Below, piece by piece: positions 14,393 to 21,776 of a stretch of DNA of 44,788 nt (position 1 is the first letter of the stretch; every line of letters begins with the position of its first letter). The position numbers and the translations under genes are program-made. The notes beneath the pieces are model-generated. The model had not been told where the DNA came from, ran no database searches, and saw only the letters and a list, made by a program, of their open reading frames with translations. This DNA comes from Spirochaetaceae bacterium (GTDB lineage Bacteria > Spirochaetota > Spirochaetia > Treponematales > Treponemataceae), in NCBI GenBank assembly GCA_017614995.1, contig JAGAAX010000032.1, forward strand, positions 1 to 44,788. Direction: 5' to 3'.

Positions 14393-16282
14393 ATGAAACC
14401 GGAAACTATCATTACTAAGAATATCTATGTAGAAATCGGAGCAGAATCTTTTCCATTTTTTATTACAAACGATTATGCTGCTGTTGTAGAAGAAATAAAA
14501 AGATTGAAATATAAAATTCCGCTGTTAGCAGACTATCTGGTCAATGAGCGATTCCCTAATGAAGTAAAAGAAAAGATGATAGAACAGCATACTCGGTGGT
14601 CAATATTTATAACAGAAGATTGTATTGCAGTAACATTTCTTGATGAAAAAATAAATTCGGCAAGTACCGCTCTTATTCGGGAAAAAGCTGAAGAAGAAAC
14701 TCTTGATAAAAAACAACTGCTTTTTGAGTATGCTTCTTTAAATAAAACTTCTGAAATTGAACAGCTTATTAATGAAGGTATTGATGTAGATTCTTGTGAT
14801 GTAGGAGAAATTACTGCATTGATGTATGCTGCCAATTTTGATTCACCGGATGCTGTCCGAACTCTTATAAAACTAGGTGCTGATGTCAACGCAAGAGATA
14901 AAATTGGATTGACAGCACTTATGTGGGCAGCCTGCGAGAATGCCTGCATGAGTGCTGAAGAATTATTGAAATCTTCTGAATTAAATATTGAAGAAAAAAA
15001 TAATGTTGGAGTAACAGCATTAAGCTTTGCTGTATCATGCTGTTGTGAAGATGTTTTTATGCTGCTGATTGAAGCAGGTGCAGATGTGAATACAAAGACC
15101 GTATTTGATTTTACGCCTTTGCATTGTTGTGCTAATTATAATCAAGTTTCTTTCGCTGAAATTCTTATAAAAAATGGTTCAGATATTAATCCTGTTGATA
15201 ATGAAGGTATGACACCCCTAATGCTAGCAGTCTGCTTTAATAATGTTGAAATTGCAGAAATATTGCTTTCAGCAGGTGCTGATATTACAATAAAAGACAG
15301 CCATGGTTTCTCAGTATTTAAATATGCAGCCGAAAATGATTCTTTTGATTGCTTATCACTCTTATTAAAAAAATGTAATATTCCTGATTATGATTTGTTT
15401 GATGCGATTGAAGTAGCCGCAAGAAAAGGTCATACACGCTCTCTTAAACTTCTTGTAGATAAGAGTGAATATAAAGAAGCTTCTGTTAGAATAGCTCTAA
15501 AGTATGCTTGTATAGGAAACCAGCCTGATATAATTGTATTTTGCAAAGAGTATAAATATAATTTCGATAGCATAACATCCTTCTTTATGACACCTTTAAT
15601 GATAACCTGTTACTGCCATTCAACTGAAGCAGCCGCTGAACTAATACGTGCTGGTGTAGATGTAAATTGTGCTGATGAATACGGTATAACAGCTCTTATG
15701 TATGCATCAATGGTAAATGCTCCTAATATAGTTATGATGCTTCTTGACAACGGTGCAGACAGAACTGCAAAAGATAAGGACGGAAAAACTTTTGAAGATT
15801 ATTCAAAAATAAATGAAACTCGACCAATAGAAACATTTGAAGCTTGTAAAGTTTGGAACAAAATCCAAGCACAAGTTGAAGCTAAATTGGAAGCTGAGAT
15901 TTCTGAAAAATCGAAGCCGTTCATAGAACGTTTTCAATGGTATAAGCAGAAATATTTTGAACGGTTTCCGAATAACAAAGATTCGGATATTTATAATGCA
16001 GCTGAAATTTCCAAACAGACTTTTTCAAATATCAAAAAACAAAAGAATAAACTTTTTCACCCCAATAAGCCTACTGTTATTCAACTTGCACTGGGTTTAC
16101 GTTTGAATATAGAAGAAGCTAAAGATTTATTACAAAGTGCAGGTTATGCGCTTTCCGAAGATGATAAAACAGACATTTTAGTTAAAAAATTTATTACAGA
16201 GCAGAAAACTAATCCGTATGAATTAAATGAATATGCTGAAAGAATATCTGGTAATTCACTTTTTCCAAATCTAAGGTTCTAG
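14393..16282 (+). CDS. Ankyrin-repeat protein with HTH-like C-terminal module, copy 2
   Basis: 629 residues, paralogue of the gene 70 nt upstream. It has the same three-part plan: N-terminal domain (residues 1-110), eight or more ankyrin repeats (about 120-480), and the C-terminal module from PFIERFQWYKQKYFERFPNN with SDIYNAAEISKQTFSNIK. The ends are nearly identical between copies while the ankyrin surfaces differ, which suggests a shared output and diverging partners. Its own promoter is a duplicate of the first gene's, so the duplication unit included the regulatory region. No Shine-Dalgarno is seen. The function is unknown. Confidence 0.8.
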   Translation: MKPETIITKNIYVEIGAESFPFFITNDYAAVVEEIKRLKYKIPLLADYLVNERFPNEVKEKMIEQHTRWSIFITEDCIAVTFLDEKINSASTALIREKAEEETLDKKQLLFEYASLNKTSEIEQLINEGIDVDSCDVGEITALMYAANFDSPDAVRTLIKLGADVNARDKIGLTALMWAACENACMSAEELLKSSELNIEEKNNVGVTALSFAVSCCCEDVFMLLIEAGADVNTKTVFDFTPLHCCANYNQVSFAEILIKNGSDINPVDNEGMTPLMLAVCFNNVEIAEILLSAGADITIKDSHGFSVFKYAAENDSFDCLSLLLKKCNIPDYDLFDAIEVAARKGHTRSLKLLVDKSEYKEASVRIALKYACIGNQPDIIVFCKEYKYNFDSITSFFMTPLMITCYCHSTEAAAELIRAGVDVNCADEYGITALMYASMVNAPNIVMMLLDNGADRTAKDKDGKTFEDYSKINETRPIETFEACKVWNKIQAQVEAKLEAEISEKSKPFIERFQWYKQKYFERFPNNKDSDIYNAAEISKQTFSNIKKQKNKLFHPNKPTVIQLALGLRLNIEEAKDLLQSAGYALSEDDKTDILVKKFITEQKTNPYELNEYAERISGNSLFPNLRF

Positions 16283-16344
16283 ATTTCTGATAACTACTCA
16301 AAAAAACAAAAAGCTCTATTTTTTTGAAATTCCTTTTTTCCTCT

Positions 16345-16393
16345 AAAAAGTCGCCTGTCAATTGACCATTCTCTGCGCAGCTTTCCTTATACT
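16345..16393 (+). promoter_or_regulatory. Shared regulatory box, copy B
   Basis: AAAAAGTCGCCTGTCAATTG plus ACCAT (16345-16369), then TATACT at 16388-16393, again 20 nt after TTGACC. GTCAATTGAC is a perfect palindrome here. It heads the small-gene cluster after a leader of about 145 nt that otherwise shows no gene. Confidence 0.6.
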
Positions 16394-16539
16394 CAACTTA
16401 TGATTTGCAGTTAGATAAATGACTGCAAGCTATAGAGAGCTAACAACAGACAATACTTCTGCTAATTAACAGAAGCTTCATGATTAGAAATATGAGGAGG
16501 TGAAAAACCTAAAACTTATAATTACAAGGAGAATGCAGC

Positions 16540-16725
16540 ATGTTCAATTTGAGCTGTTATTCACAGAAATACTTTGAAGAAATTATGAAAGAGAATTCTA
16601 AAAAGCAAAACAGGCAAGAGGGATTCTCGGAGGATGAATTGAAACAGGCATTTGAAGCAGGCTTTAAATTCTGCAAAGAAATGATTCACTGTTTCATTTC
16701 AGATATAGATAAAAAGAAGTCATAG
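16540..16725 (+). CDS. Small hypothetical protein
   Basis: 61 residues, not recognised; mostly helical by composition (EDELKQAFEAGFKFCKEMIHCF). AAGGAG lies about 9 nt before the ATG. First gene of a same-strand cluster running to 18793. It could be a small adaptor, but nothing shows its role. Confidence 0.6.
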   Translation: MFNLSCYSQKYFEEIMKENSKKQNRQEGFSEDELKQAFEAGFKFCKEMIHCFISDIDKKKS

Positions 16726-16788
16726 AGACAAGCGTTCTTGGGAACGTAAAACTAACATATATTCAAGAGAATGACATAGGAGTTTGAA

Positions 16789-17106
16789 ATGAACGAAGTA
16801 AGAATTTCAGGACACGTAAACCTTGCTTTTATTGATGACAATGGACATTTGTGCTGCACAATAGTATGCACTCACGACCACTATGTAGACGGCTACAATG
16901 TAGTAACCCAGACATACATCAGAGGTTTCATGCTGGACAGGTTAGCTTCAAAGGCTGCCGACATTCACGAAGGCGACGATGTATTTATCACTGGACACTT
17001 GAAGCAGGATATTAAACACAATGCTTCCGGCAATTTCCACCGGAAAGTAAATCTTTATATAGACCACATTGAAAAACAGGCTGTAAATGAGAATAAATTT
17101 TTTTAA
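16789..17106 (+). CDS. SSB-like OB-fold protein
   Basis: 105 residues resembling a short single-stranded DNA-binding protein: an N-terminal strand NEVRISGHVNLAFI, a central TYIRGFMLDRLASKAADIHEGDDVFITGHLKQD (family: GDxVxVxGxL) and a final strand KVNLYIDHIE. It lacks the acidic tail of housekeeping SSB. AGGAG sits 7 nt before the ATG. Mobile-element and plasmid modules often carry such small SSBs, which supports an acquired origin for this cluster. Confidence 0.65.
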   Translation: MNEVRISGHVNLAFIDDNGHLCCTIVCTHDHYVDGYNVVTQTYIRGFMLDRLASKAADIHEGDDVFITGHLKQDIKHNASGNFHRKVNLYIDHIEKQAVNENKFF

Positions 17107-17110
17107 CCAT

Positions 17111-17144
17111 GTAGCAATTCCTGCTACACCCCCTGTTTTATAAT
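17111..17144 (+). promoter_or_regulatory. Hairpin followed by -10-like element
   Basis: GTAGCA-ATTCC-TGCTAC (17111-17127) is a perfect 6-bp hairpin directly after the SSB-like gene. TATAAT follows at 17139-17144, giving a possible internal promoter for the downstream genes. No T-tract follows the hairpin closely. Confidence 0.4.
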
Positions 17145-17193
17145 TAGAAATATAGATAAAGCTGCCGTACTAATGGCAGAAAGGAGTAAAACC

Positions 17194-17460
17194 ATGAACA
17201 TTACAATAAATCAGACACAGAAAATTATTGCAGCTCTTGAGCTTCTTTCAAAAAAGAAACTTACAGAATCACAACAGACTATAGTTGATGAAGCTTATGA
17301 ATCTATTAAAGAGTGTGCAAAGAAACAGATTGAAAACAATCAGAAAAGCTATGAGCGTATTAAGCGCAAGAGAGCGGAGAATCCTCTTTACGCTCGTGAA
17401 AACAAACGCAAGCTCGGCAAACAGCGTGTTTGTGTAGCAGATTTTATTAAGGAGAAGTAA
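17194..17460 (+). CDS. Small basic helical protein
   Basis: 88 residues from the ATG at 17194, chosen because AAGGAG lies about 7 nt upstream; the longer frame from 17173 reads through that site. The protein is highly charged and helical (ECAKKQIENNQKSYERIKRKR) with a basic C-terminus. No family recognised. The stop is 4 nt before the next gene. Confidence 0.6.
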   Translation: MNITINQTQKIIAALELLSKKKLTESQQTIVDEAYESIKECAKKQIENNQKSYERIKRKRAENPLYARENKRKLGKQRVCVADFIKEK

Positions 17461-17464
17461 ATCT

Positions 17465-17683
17465 ATGAAAACAATTATGGGAGTTTATTCAGATGTTGCA
17501 TTGGTTTGCAAACCGCAGGCTTTTAAAGAGTTACATGGGGTTTTCTGGCAGATTTATGATGACGAAGTAAGAATCGTCGGTCTTTTAAGGCAGAAACATT
17601 TCAGCAATAACTATCCGCTTGTTTTTGTACAGGCAGAGCATATCGATTTGAAACCAAAAAAAGCTAAAGGAGGCAGAAAATGA
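17465..17683 (+). CDS. Small hypothetical protein
   Basis: 72 residues. A compact, probably beta-rich body (LHGVFWQIYDDEVRIVGLL) ends in a basic tail KPKKAKGGRK. GGAG from the end of the previous gene serves as ribosome binding site. The stop overlaps the next start (ATGA), so the two are translationally coupled. No family recognised. Confidence 0.6.
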   Translation: MKTIMGVYSDVALVCKPQAFKELHGVFWQIYDDEVRIVGLLRQKHFSNNYPLVFVQAEHIDLKPKKAKGGRK

Positions 17684-17982
17684 TACACGATTTCTTGGTA
17701 TCTCTTTTTGGTTATGAACTTGGAGAAGGTTTAGAAATATTGTTGATATGTGTTGTGGTAACATCAATAGTTCTTTTCCCTTTGTGTCTTCCTCTTTTGA
17801 GGAATACTTACTTCATTGACAAAATGAACGAGAAGAATAAAAGAAGACAGAAAGACAATTTCAACTACCAGCTTTCAAAGCTTGTCGGCGATGCTAAAAA
17901 AGATATGGAAATTTCTGAATGTAAAAAGGAAATTGAAGAACTGAAAGCAGAGATTGCAAGGCTTAAAAAAGACAAGAAATGA
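17680..17982 (+). CDS. Small membrane protein with coiled-coil tail
   Basis: 100 residues: one strong membrane segment at about 20-42 (ILLICVVVTSIVLFPLCLPL), then a highly charged stretch, ending in a coiled coil at about 70-98 (CKKEIEELKAEIARLKKDKK). AGGAGG lies shortly upstream of the ATG. It precedes the membrane-anchored hydrolase and may form a membrane complex with it. A spanin-like role is possible by shape only. Confidence 0.65.
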   Translation: MIHDFLVSLFGYELGEGLEILLICVVVTSIVLFPLCLPLLRNTYFIDKMNEKNKRRQKDNFNYQLSKLVGDAKKDMEISECKKEIEELKAEIARLKKDKK

Positions 17983-17998
17983 ATTTGGAGGTTAAGCC

Positions 17999-18793
17999 AT
18001 GAAAGATAACAATGAAATCAGATTCATTCACCGCGAAGAAACATTTACCGACCTTGCCGTAAGGGAACTTGCAGAGAGCTGTGCTGCCTGTCTGTGCCGT
18101 TTGCAGTTCAAACGCTGTACAGAAGACGAGTGTGAAAACTGTCAGGAAGGTATCGGATTCCGCAGATGTTACAACCAGATGAGTGATTATGACAGACAGC
18201 GTTTCAGCACCTATCTCAGACAGGCTTATGCAAGAAACGCCGAACACCCGGAAATGTGGCGTACATTCAAAGGTCTTGTCGGTCATGCAATTCTCTGGAT
18301 ATTGGGATTCTTTGCAGCATTTTTCTTTATCGGTTTCTTCCTGAGCGAGTGCGACAAGCCTAACAGACCGATAAAAGACAGCTATGCTTCTATCACTAAG
18401 GAAATGCACAGCAAGGTTTCAAACAATATCCGCTACACAAGCTTGAACATTTTCGATGTAACGGCGGACGGCAAGAAAAACTGTCAGGACTATTCGATAC
18501 TGTTCTACCTTTACTGGCAGGACAGATTCCCGGAAGACAAAGACAGAGTTTTCTTTGTGCGGAACAAGAATCCGTATAACGGAATGAATCACCTGTTTAT
18601 TTACATGATAGATTATGACGGCAGGGGATTTTATCTTGAACCGTGGGCAGATGTTCCGACCAGATACCTGATGTTTGATAGCTGGACTTCAAGATACAAT
18701 CCGAAGTACAACGAGATTATGCCTGCCGAGCGTTATCTTGAACGGGCAGTCAATGCAGTTTACAGAAGGAGGTATTCAAAAGAACCGAAATGA
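17999..18793 (+). CDS. Membrane-anchored transglutaminase/papain-like Cys-His-Asp protein
   Basis: 264 residues in three parts. Residues 1-60 carry seven Cys (CAACLC, CTEDECENC, C57), suggesting a zinc-binding domain. Residues about 94-115 are one membrane segment. Residues 125-264 look like a transglutaminase-like cysteine hydrolase: Cys162 in KKNCQDYSILFYLYW, His198 in GMNHLFIYMID, and Asp218 (or Glu214) in YLEPWAD are spaced as a Cys-His-Asp triad. If the N-terminus is inside, the catalytic part is outside the membrane. GGAGG lies 8 nt before the ATG. Last gene of the cluster. No named family is certain. Confidence 0.65.
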   Translation: MKDNNEIRFIHREETFTDLAVRELAESCAACLCRLQFKRCTEDECENCQEGIGFRRCYNQMSDYDRQRFSTYLRQAYARNAEHPEMWRTFKGLVGHAILWILGFFAAFFFIGFFLSECDKPNRPIKDSYASITKEMHSKVSNNIRYTSLNIFDVTADGKKNCQDYSILFYLYWQDRFPEDKDRVFFVRNKNPYNGMNHLFIYMIDYDGRGFYLEPWADVPTRYLMFDSWTSRYNPKYNEIMPAERYLERAVNAVYRRRYSKEPK

Positions 18794-18805
18794 CAGGCTC
18801 TAGTA

Positions 18806-18847
18806 TAAACCGCAGTTCCGTTTGCTGTTTTACGGAACGCGGTTTAT
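18806..18847 (+). terminator. Hairpin after the small-gene cluster
   Basis: AAACCGC(A)GTTCCGT pairs with ACGGAACGCGGTTT around a short T-rich loop, one bulged A. Only a weak T-rich tail follows (ATGTTATGCTTATTTTTT). Probable terminator, possibly bidirectional. Confidence 0.65.
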
Positions 18848-18957
18848 GTTATGCTTATTTTTTCTCAATAATCTCCCAGTGACTAGCTCGTCTGTTTTGT
18901 GTTCAAGGGCGGATGTGTCGGCGGTGCTGTCGGCTTTTTTTGCCGTGAGGATTTGGT

Positions 18958-19335
18958 CTACCAGGTCGTTTCTACTTCATATTTAGGAATGATTGTGTCC
19001 TTCGTGATTATAGTAATATTTTCCAATTGGGCAGTTGCAATCAAAAGCCTGTCAAATGGATCTCGGTGGATAAAATCAAGTGTTTTAGTTTTTTCAATAT
19101 GAGAAGCATTTATTGGAAGCTGTTGGAATCATGCATTTTTGCAAAATTCATCGAGTTCTGTAACTGCAAGAGCCATATCAAGTTTCCCAAGTTTTTGCTT
19201 AATTGCAATTTCCCATAAAGATGCAATGCTGTAAAAGCAAGTTTCAGATTCCATAAGGGAACGGGCATTTTGGGAAAGTTCGCCATTTCCCTGTGCATAC
19301 CAAAGAATTGCATGAGTATCGAGCAAGTATTTCAT
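18958..19335 (-). pseudogene. vapC: VapC PIN-domain toxin interrupted by in-frame TGA
   Basis: The frame from ATG 19335 to TAG at 18958-18960 encodes a full VapC of about 125 residues, broken only by a TGA at 19129-19131. The first part has MKYLLDTHAILWY (catalytic D6) and SIASLWEIAIKQKLGKL. After the TGA the same frame continues FQQLPINASHIEKTKTLDFI, then HRDPFDRLLIATAQLE and ITIITKDTI, exactly the C-terminal PIN motifs. The family usually has Gly at the stop position (N-G-F..LPI), so GGA to TGA is one base change. Without readthrough the product lacks two catalytic acids. It overlaps the vapB stop by one base. Confidence 0.85.
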
Positions 19336-19559
19336 CACATATACTCCGCAAAATCTTCTATTGGTTCATCAAAATCTGGAGCAATATATGTAATTTTTTT
19401 CTTTAAGGCGCCAAAATATGACTTTTTTTGGGTGTTTTCATGATGTTCTGAAAACTTGCTTTTATTCACATGATTTGCAATATATGCAAGCAAATAAAGC
19501 TGCTCTTCCATAGAGAAATCTAGTATCTTATTCTGTACCTGTAAAAGTTCATCGCTCAT
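19335..19559 (-). CDS. vapB: Antitoxin of the interrupted VapBC module
   Basis: 74 residues, resembling DUF2281-type VapB antitoxins: N-terminal helices (SMEEQLYLLAYIANHVNKSK) and a C-terminal acidic tail (YIAPDFDEPIEDFAEYM) that would bind the toxin. GGAGG lies 7 nt before the ATG, and an extended -10 TGG-TATAAT is about 20 nt upstream. The antitoxin frame is intact while its toxin is not. Confidence 0.75.
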   Translation of the reverse strand: MSDELLQVQNKILDFSMEEQLYLLAYIANHVNKSKFSEHHENTQKKSYFGALKKKITYIAPDFDEPIEDFAEYM

Positions 19560-19757
19560 ATTGCCACCTCCATCCGCTTACATTATACCATCTTTTGCGA
19601 AAAAATATATCTACTTTAAAGTGCTTTTATTGAATAAGCTTTACTATCAAGTATTATTAATAATGCCGGATTTTTATAATATTCATCTTCGGTATATCCT
19701 GTATAAATAGAAAGAATTGAAAACGCCTATGATGATATAGACAATCTTGTAAAGACT

Positions 19758-19823
19758 GGAAAGCATTTGTGGTAGAGCGCACTTTGTAAGCAGAATGTTT
19801 ACTTTTAGGTGATAGTCTGCTAT
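19758..19823 (+). repeat. 66-bp dispersed repeat, copy 1
   Basis: It starts GGAAAGCATTTGTGGTAGAG and ends GTCTGCTAT. It aligns without gaps to 22096-22161 with seven differences by eye. Read on the minus strand it encodes the spurious VRSTTNAF-type peptide. The gene-free stretch 19560-19884 otherwise holds the antitoxin promoter and the hairpin at 19827-19866. Confidence 0.75.
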
Positions 19824-19826
19824 TCT

Positions 19827-19866
19827 TATAGAAAAATTTTGCATATATACGCAAAATTTTTCTATA
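19827..19866. repeat. 16-bp perfect hairpin before the ATPase gene
   Basis: TATAGAAAAATTTTGC (19827-19842), 8-nt loop, and its exact complement GCAAAATTTTTCTATA (19851-19866). A related sequence lies just after the ATPase gene at 21231-21277. Confidence 0.8.
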
Positions 19867-19884
19867 GAAACAGAGGCGTAGTAT

Positions 19885-21183
19885 ATGATTCATAGAGATA
19901 TACTTTTACAAAAACTTATCGATAGAAAACAGAACGGCAGGATTAAAGTTATTACTGGTTTGCGCCGTTCTGGAAAGTCGTTTTTACTCACCGATATATA
20001 CATACCATATTTAAAAGAACATGGAATAGAAGACAAATGTATTATAAATCTTTCTTTAGAAGAATTTGCCAACACAAAATATAGAAACCCTGTCGAGCTT
20101 GATGCCTTTGTCCGTTCAAAGATAACCGATAGTTCTAAGCAGTATTTTGTTTTTTTGGACGAAATCCAAAAAGTCGAAGAAATTCAAAATCCATTTATAA
20201 GCGGCGTAGAAAGCAAAATTACCTTTGTAGATGTTGTGCTTGGTCTTATGAAAATAAAAAATGTAGATCTCTATATTACCGGCTCAAATTCAAAAATGCT
20301 TTCTTCAGATATTCTTACAGAATTTAGAGGACGCGGTGATGAAGTTCAAGTTCATCCATTGTCTTATGCGGAATTTTATTCAGGATATACAGGCGACAAA
20401 AAAAATGCATGGCGGGATTATTTTACTTATGGGGGACTTCCGGGACTTATTGACTGTAAGACGCATGAACAAAAAAGTGCATATCTAAAAGATTTATTTG
20501 AAAACACTTATATATCTGATATTTTGGAGCGGAATGGAATAAAAAACGAAAGGAATGTTCTTGATTCTTTATTGAATGTTCTTTCGTCAGCAGTAGGTTC
20601 GCTTACAAATTGTAATACAATAGCAAATACTTTTAAAAGTGTTCAAAAAATCGCTATAAGTCAAAATACGATAGACTTGTATATTTCATATTTTGAGGAT
20701 GCTTTTCTTATAAAAAAGGCAGAGCGCTTTGATGTAAAAGGGCGGCGTTATATCGGTAGTCAGCAGAAATATTATTTTGAAGATATTGGCTTGCGGAATG
20801 CACGCTTAGGTTTCAGACAGACTGAAGAAAATCACATAATGGAAAATATCATTTATAATGAGCTTATTTTCAGAGGGTTTGAAGTTGATGTCGGTGTTGT
20901 CGAATATAACTACAAAGATTTTGAGGGCAAAAGCAGGCGGACTCAGCTTGAAGTTGATTTTGTAGCCAACTGCGGAAACAAACGCTATTACATTCAATCT
21001 GCCTTGTCTGTCGCAGATGAAGAAAAGCGTCTTCAGGAGATTAATTCTCTAAAGCGTATTTCAGATTCGTACAAAAAAATTGTAGTTGTAAAAGACAATA
21101 TAATTCCCTGGCACGATGAAAAGGGCATTTTGTATCTTGGCATTGAGGAATTCTTATTGAATCCGCTTGCAATAGACGGATAG
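19885..21183 (+). CDS. AAA-type ATPase with DUF4143 C-terminal domain
   Basis: 432 residues of the widespread ATP-binding AAA_14/DUF4143 family. Walker A is GLRRSGKS (about residues 25-32), Walker B YFVFLDEIQ (about 88-96), sensor-like YITGSNSKML, and RGRGDEVQVHPLSYAEF follows. The second half (DYFTYGGLPGL, LEVDFVAN) matches DUF4143. The cellular role of the family is poorly known. GAGG sits 8 nt before the ATG. The gene is alone between two related hairpins and looks like an accessory single-gene unit. Confidence 0.88.
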   Translation: MIHRDILLQKLIDRKQNGRIKVITGLRRSGKSFLLTDIYIPYLKEHGIEDKCIINLSLEEFANTKYRNPVELDAFVRSKITDSSKQYFVFLDEIQKVEEIQNPFISGVESKITFVDVVLGLMKIKNVDLYITGSNSKMLSSDILTEFRGRGDEVQVHPLSYAEFYSGYTGDKKNAWRDYFTYGGLPGLIDCKTHEQKSAYLKDLFENTYISDILERNGIKNERNVLDSLLNVLSSAVGSLTNCNTIANTFKSVQKIAISQNTIDLYISYFEDAFLIKKAERFDVKGRRYIGSQQKYYFEDIGLRNARLGFRQTEENHIMENIIYNELIFRGFEVDVGVVEYNYKDFEGKSRRTQLEVDFVANCGNKRYYIQSALSVADEEKRLQEINSLKRISDSYKKIVVVKDNIIPWHDEKGILYLGIEEFLLNPLAIDG

Positions 21184-21230
21184 ATTTTATTTAGACCAAA
21201 GACCTGAGATAAGGGATTAACCTAAGCTAT

Positions 21231-21277
21231 CAGAAAAAAAATGCGTATTTACGCAAAATTTTTCTGTAGAAACAGAA
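21231..21277. repeat. Hairpin related to 19827-19866, after the ATPase gene
   Basis: CAGAAAAAAAATGCG, TATTTA, then CGCAAAATTTTTCTG followed by TAGAAACAG. The right arm and tail TACGCAAAATTTTTCT plus RTAGAAACAGA are shared with the upstream copy; the left arm is less perfect. Confidence 0.65.
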
Positions 21278-21318
21278 AAACTGTTTTAAGCGATAAAACA
21301 AAAGGTACCGTACATTGC

Positions 21319-21418
21319 AAGAGCCTGTGTAGGCGGATTTTGGCGCGCAAAAAATTCTGCAGGCACGAAGTGCCGAAGCCTTTTTGCGTGACGGAATCCG
21401 ACGAGAGCAGGCTCTTGA
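21319..21418 (+). repeat. Covarying hairpin repeat, copy 2
   Basis: Outer stem AAGAGCCTG/CAGGCTCTT, inner CGGATT/AATCCG, then GCGCAAAAA/TTTTTGCG, apex GGCAC-GAA-GTGCC. The sequence is almost identical to 22180-22279 and structurally matches 5482-5573. In copies 2 and 3 the flank CGTACAYTG precedes the element, so the repeat may start slightly earlier. Confidence 0.8.
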
Positions 21419-21434
21419 TTCGTGCCGAGGGTTT

Positions 21435-21465
21435 GATACCCCGACGCTCTGCGTCGAGTTTGTTG
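21435..21465. repeat. Decayed copy of the TCT-loop hairpin
   Basis: CGACGC-TCT-GCGTCG with partly paired flanks and TTGTTGATT after it, related to 146-180. It overlaps the -35 of the relB promoter. Confidence 0.5.
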
Positions 21466-21501
21466 ATTTCTGTGTGACATTGTGCTATATTGTATATACA
21501 A
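21463..21501 (+). promoter_or_regulatory. relB-yoeB promoter and operator
   Basis: TTGATT (21463-21468), 17-nt spacer, TATATT (21486-21491). The perfect palindrome TTGTATATACAA (21490-21501) overlaps the -10 end and the start region, a likely antitoxin operator. Confidence 0.7.
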
Positions 21502-21525
21502 AATGATTATTCTGGAGGCAAAACT

Positions 21526-21774
21526 ATGGCAACGCTCAGCATTAGAACTGATGACAGCAAAAAACACAATTTTGAAGGATTCTGCGAATCTATTGGAATT
21601 ACTGTAAGTTCCGCAGTCAATATGTTTATGACAGCCTGTCTTCGTGAAAATAAAATTCCATTTGAACTTAAGGCAGACCCGTTCTGGAGCGAAGAAAATC
21701 AGGAACGGCTTAAAGAATCTATTAAGCAGATTGAAGAAGGAAAATTTTCTGAGCATGATTTGATTGAGGTTTGA
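21526..21774 (+). CDS. relB: RelB/DinJ-family antitoxin
   Basis: 82 residues from ATG 21526 (GGAGG 8 nt upstream). The N-terminal ribbon-helix-helix part, ATLSIRTDDSKKHNFEGFCE then IGITVSSAVNMFMTACLRE, is typical of RelB/DinJ. The C-terminal part (ERLKESIKQIEEGKFSEHDL) binds the toxin. A longer frame from 21490 begins inside the promoter and is rejected. The stop codon overlaps the toxin start region (TGATGATG). Confidence 0.85.
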   Translation: MATLSIRTDDSKKHNFEGFCESIGITVSSAVNMFMTACLRENKIPFELKADPFWSEENQERLKESIKQIEEGKFSEHDLIEV

Positions 21775-21776
21775 TG

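Noticed and set aside
17111-17127. Terminator after the SSB-like gene
   Set aside because: The 6-bp hairpin lacks a following T-tract and a -10-like element comes right after; listed only as a weak regulatory site.
18899-19102. Small plus-strand membrane protein frame
   Set aside because: It lies antisense to the C-terminal half of the interrupted vapC, whose minus-strand reading gives clear PIN motifs.
21241-21477. 78-codon plus-strand frame after the ATPase gene
   Set aside because: It consists of the covarying hairpin repeat and TCT-loop hairpin; the same peptide pattern recurs at 22147-22347, so it is repeat-derived.
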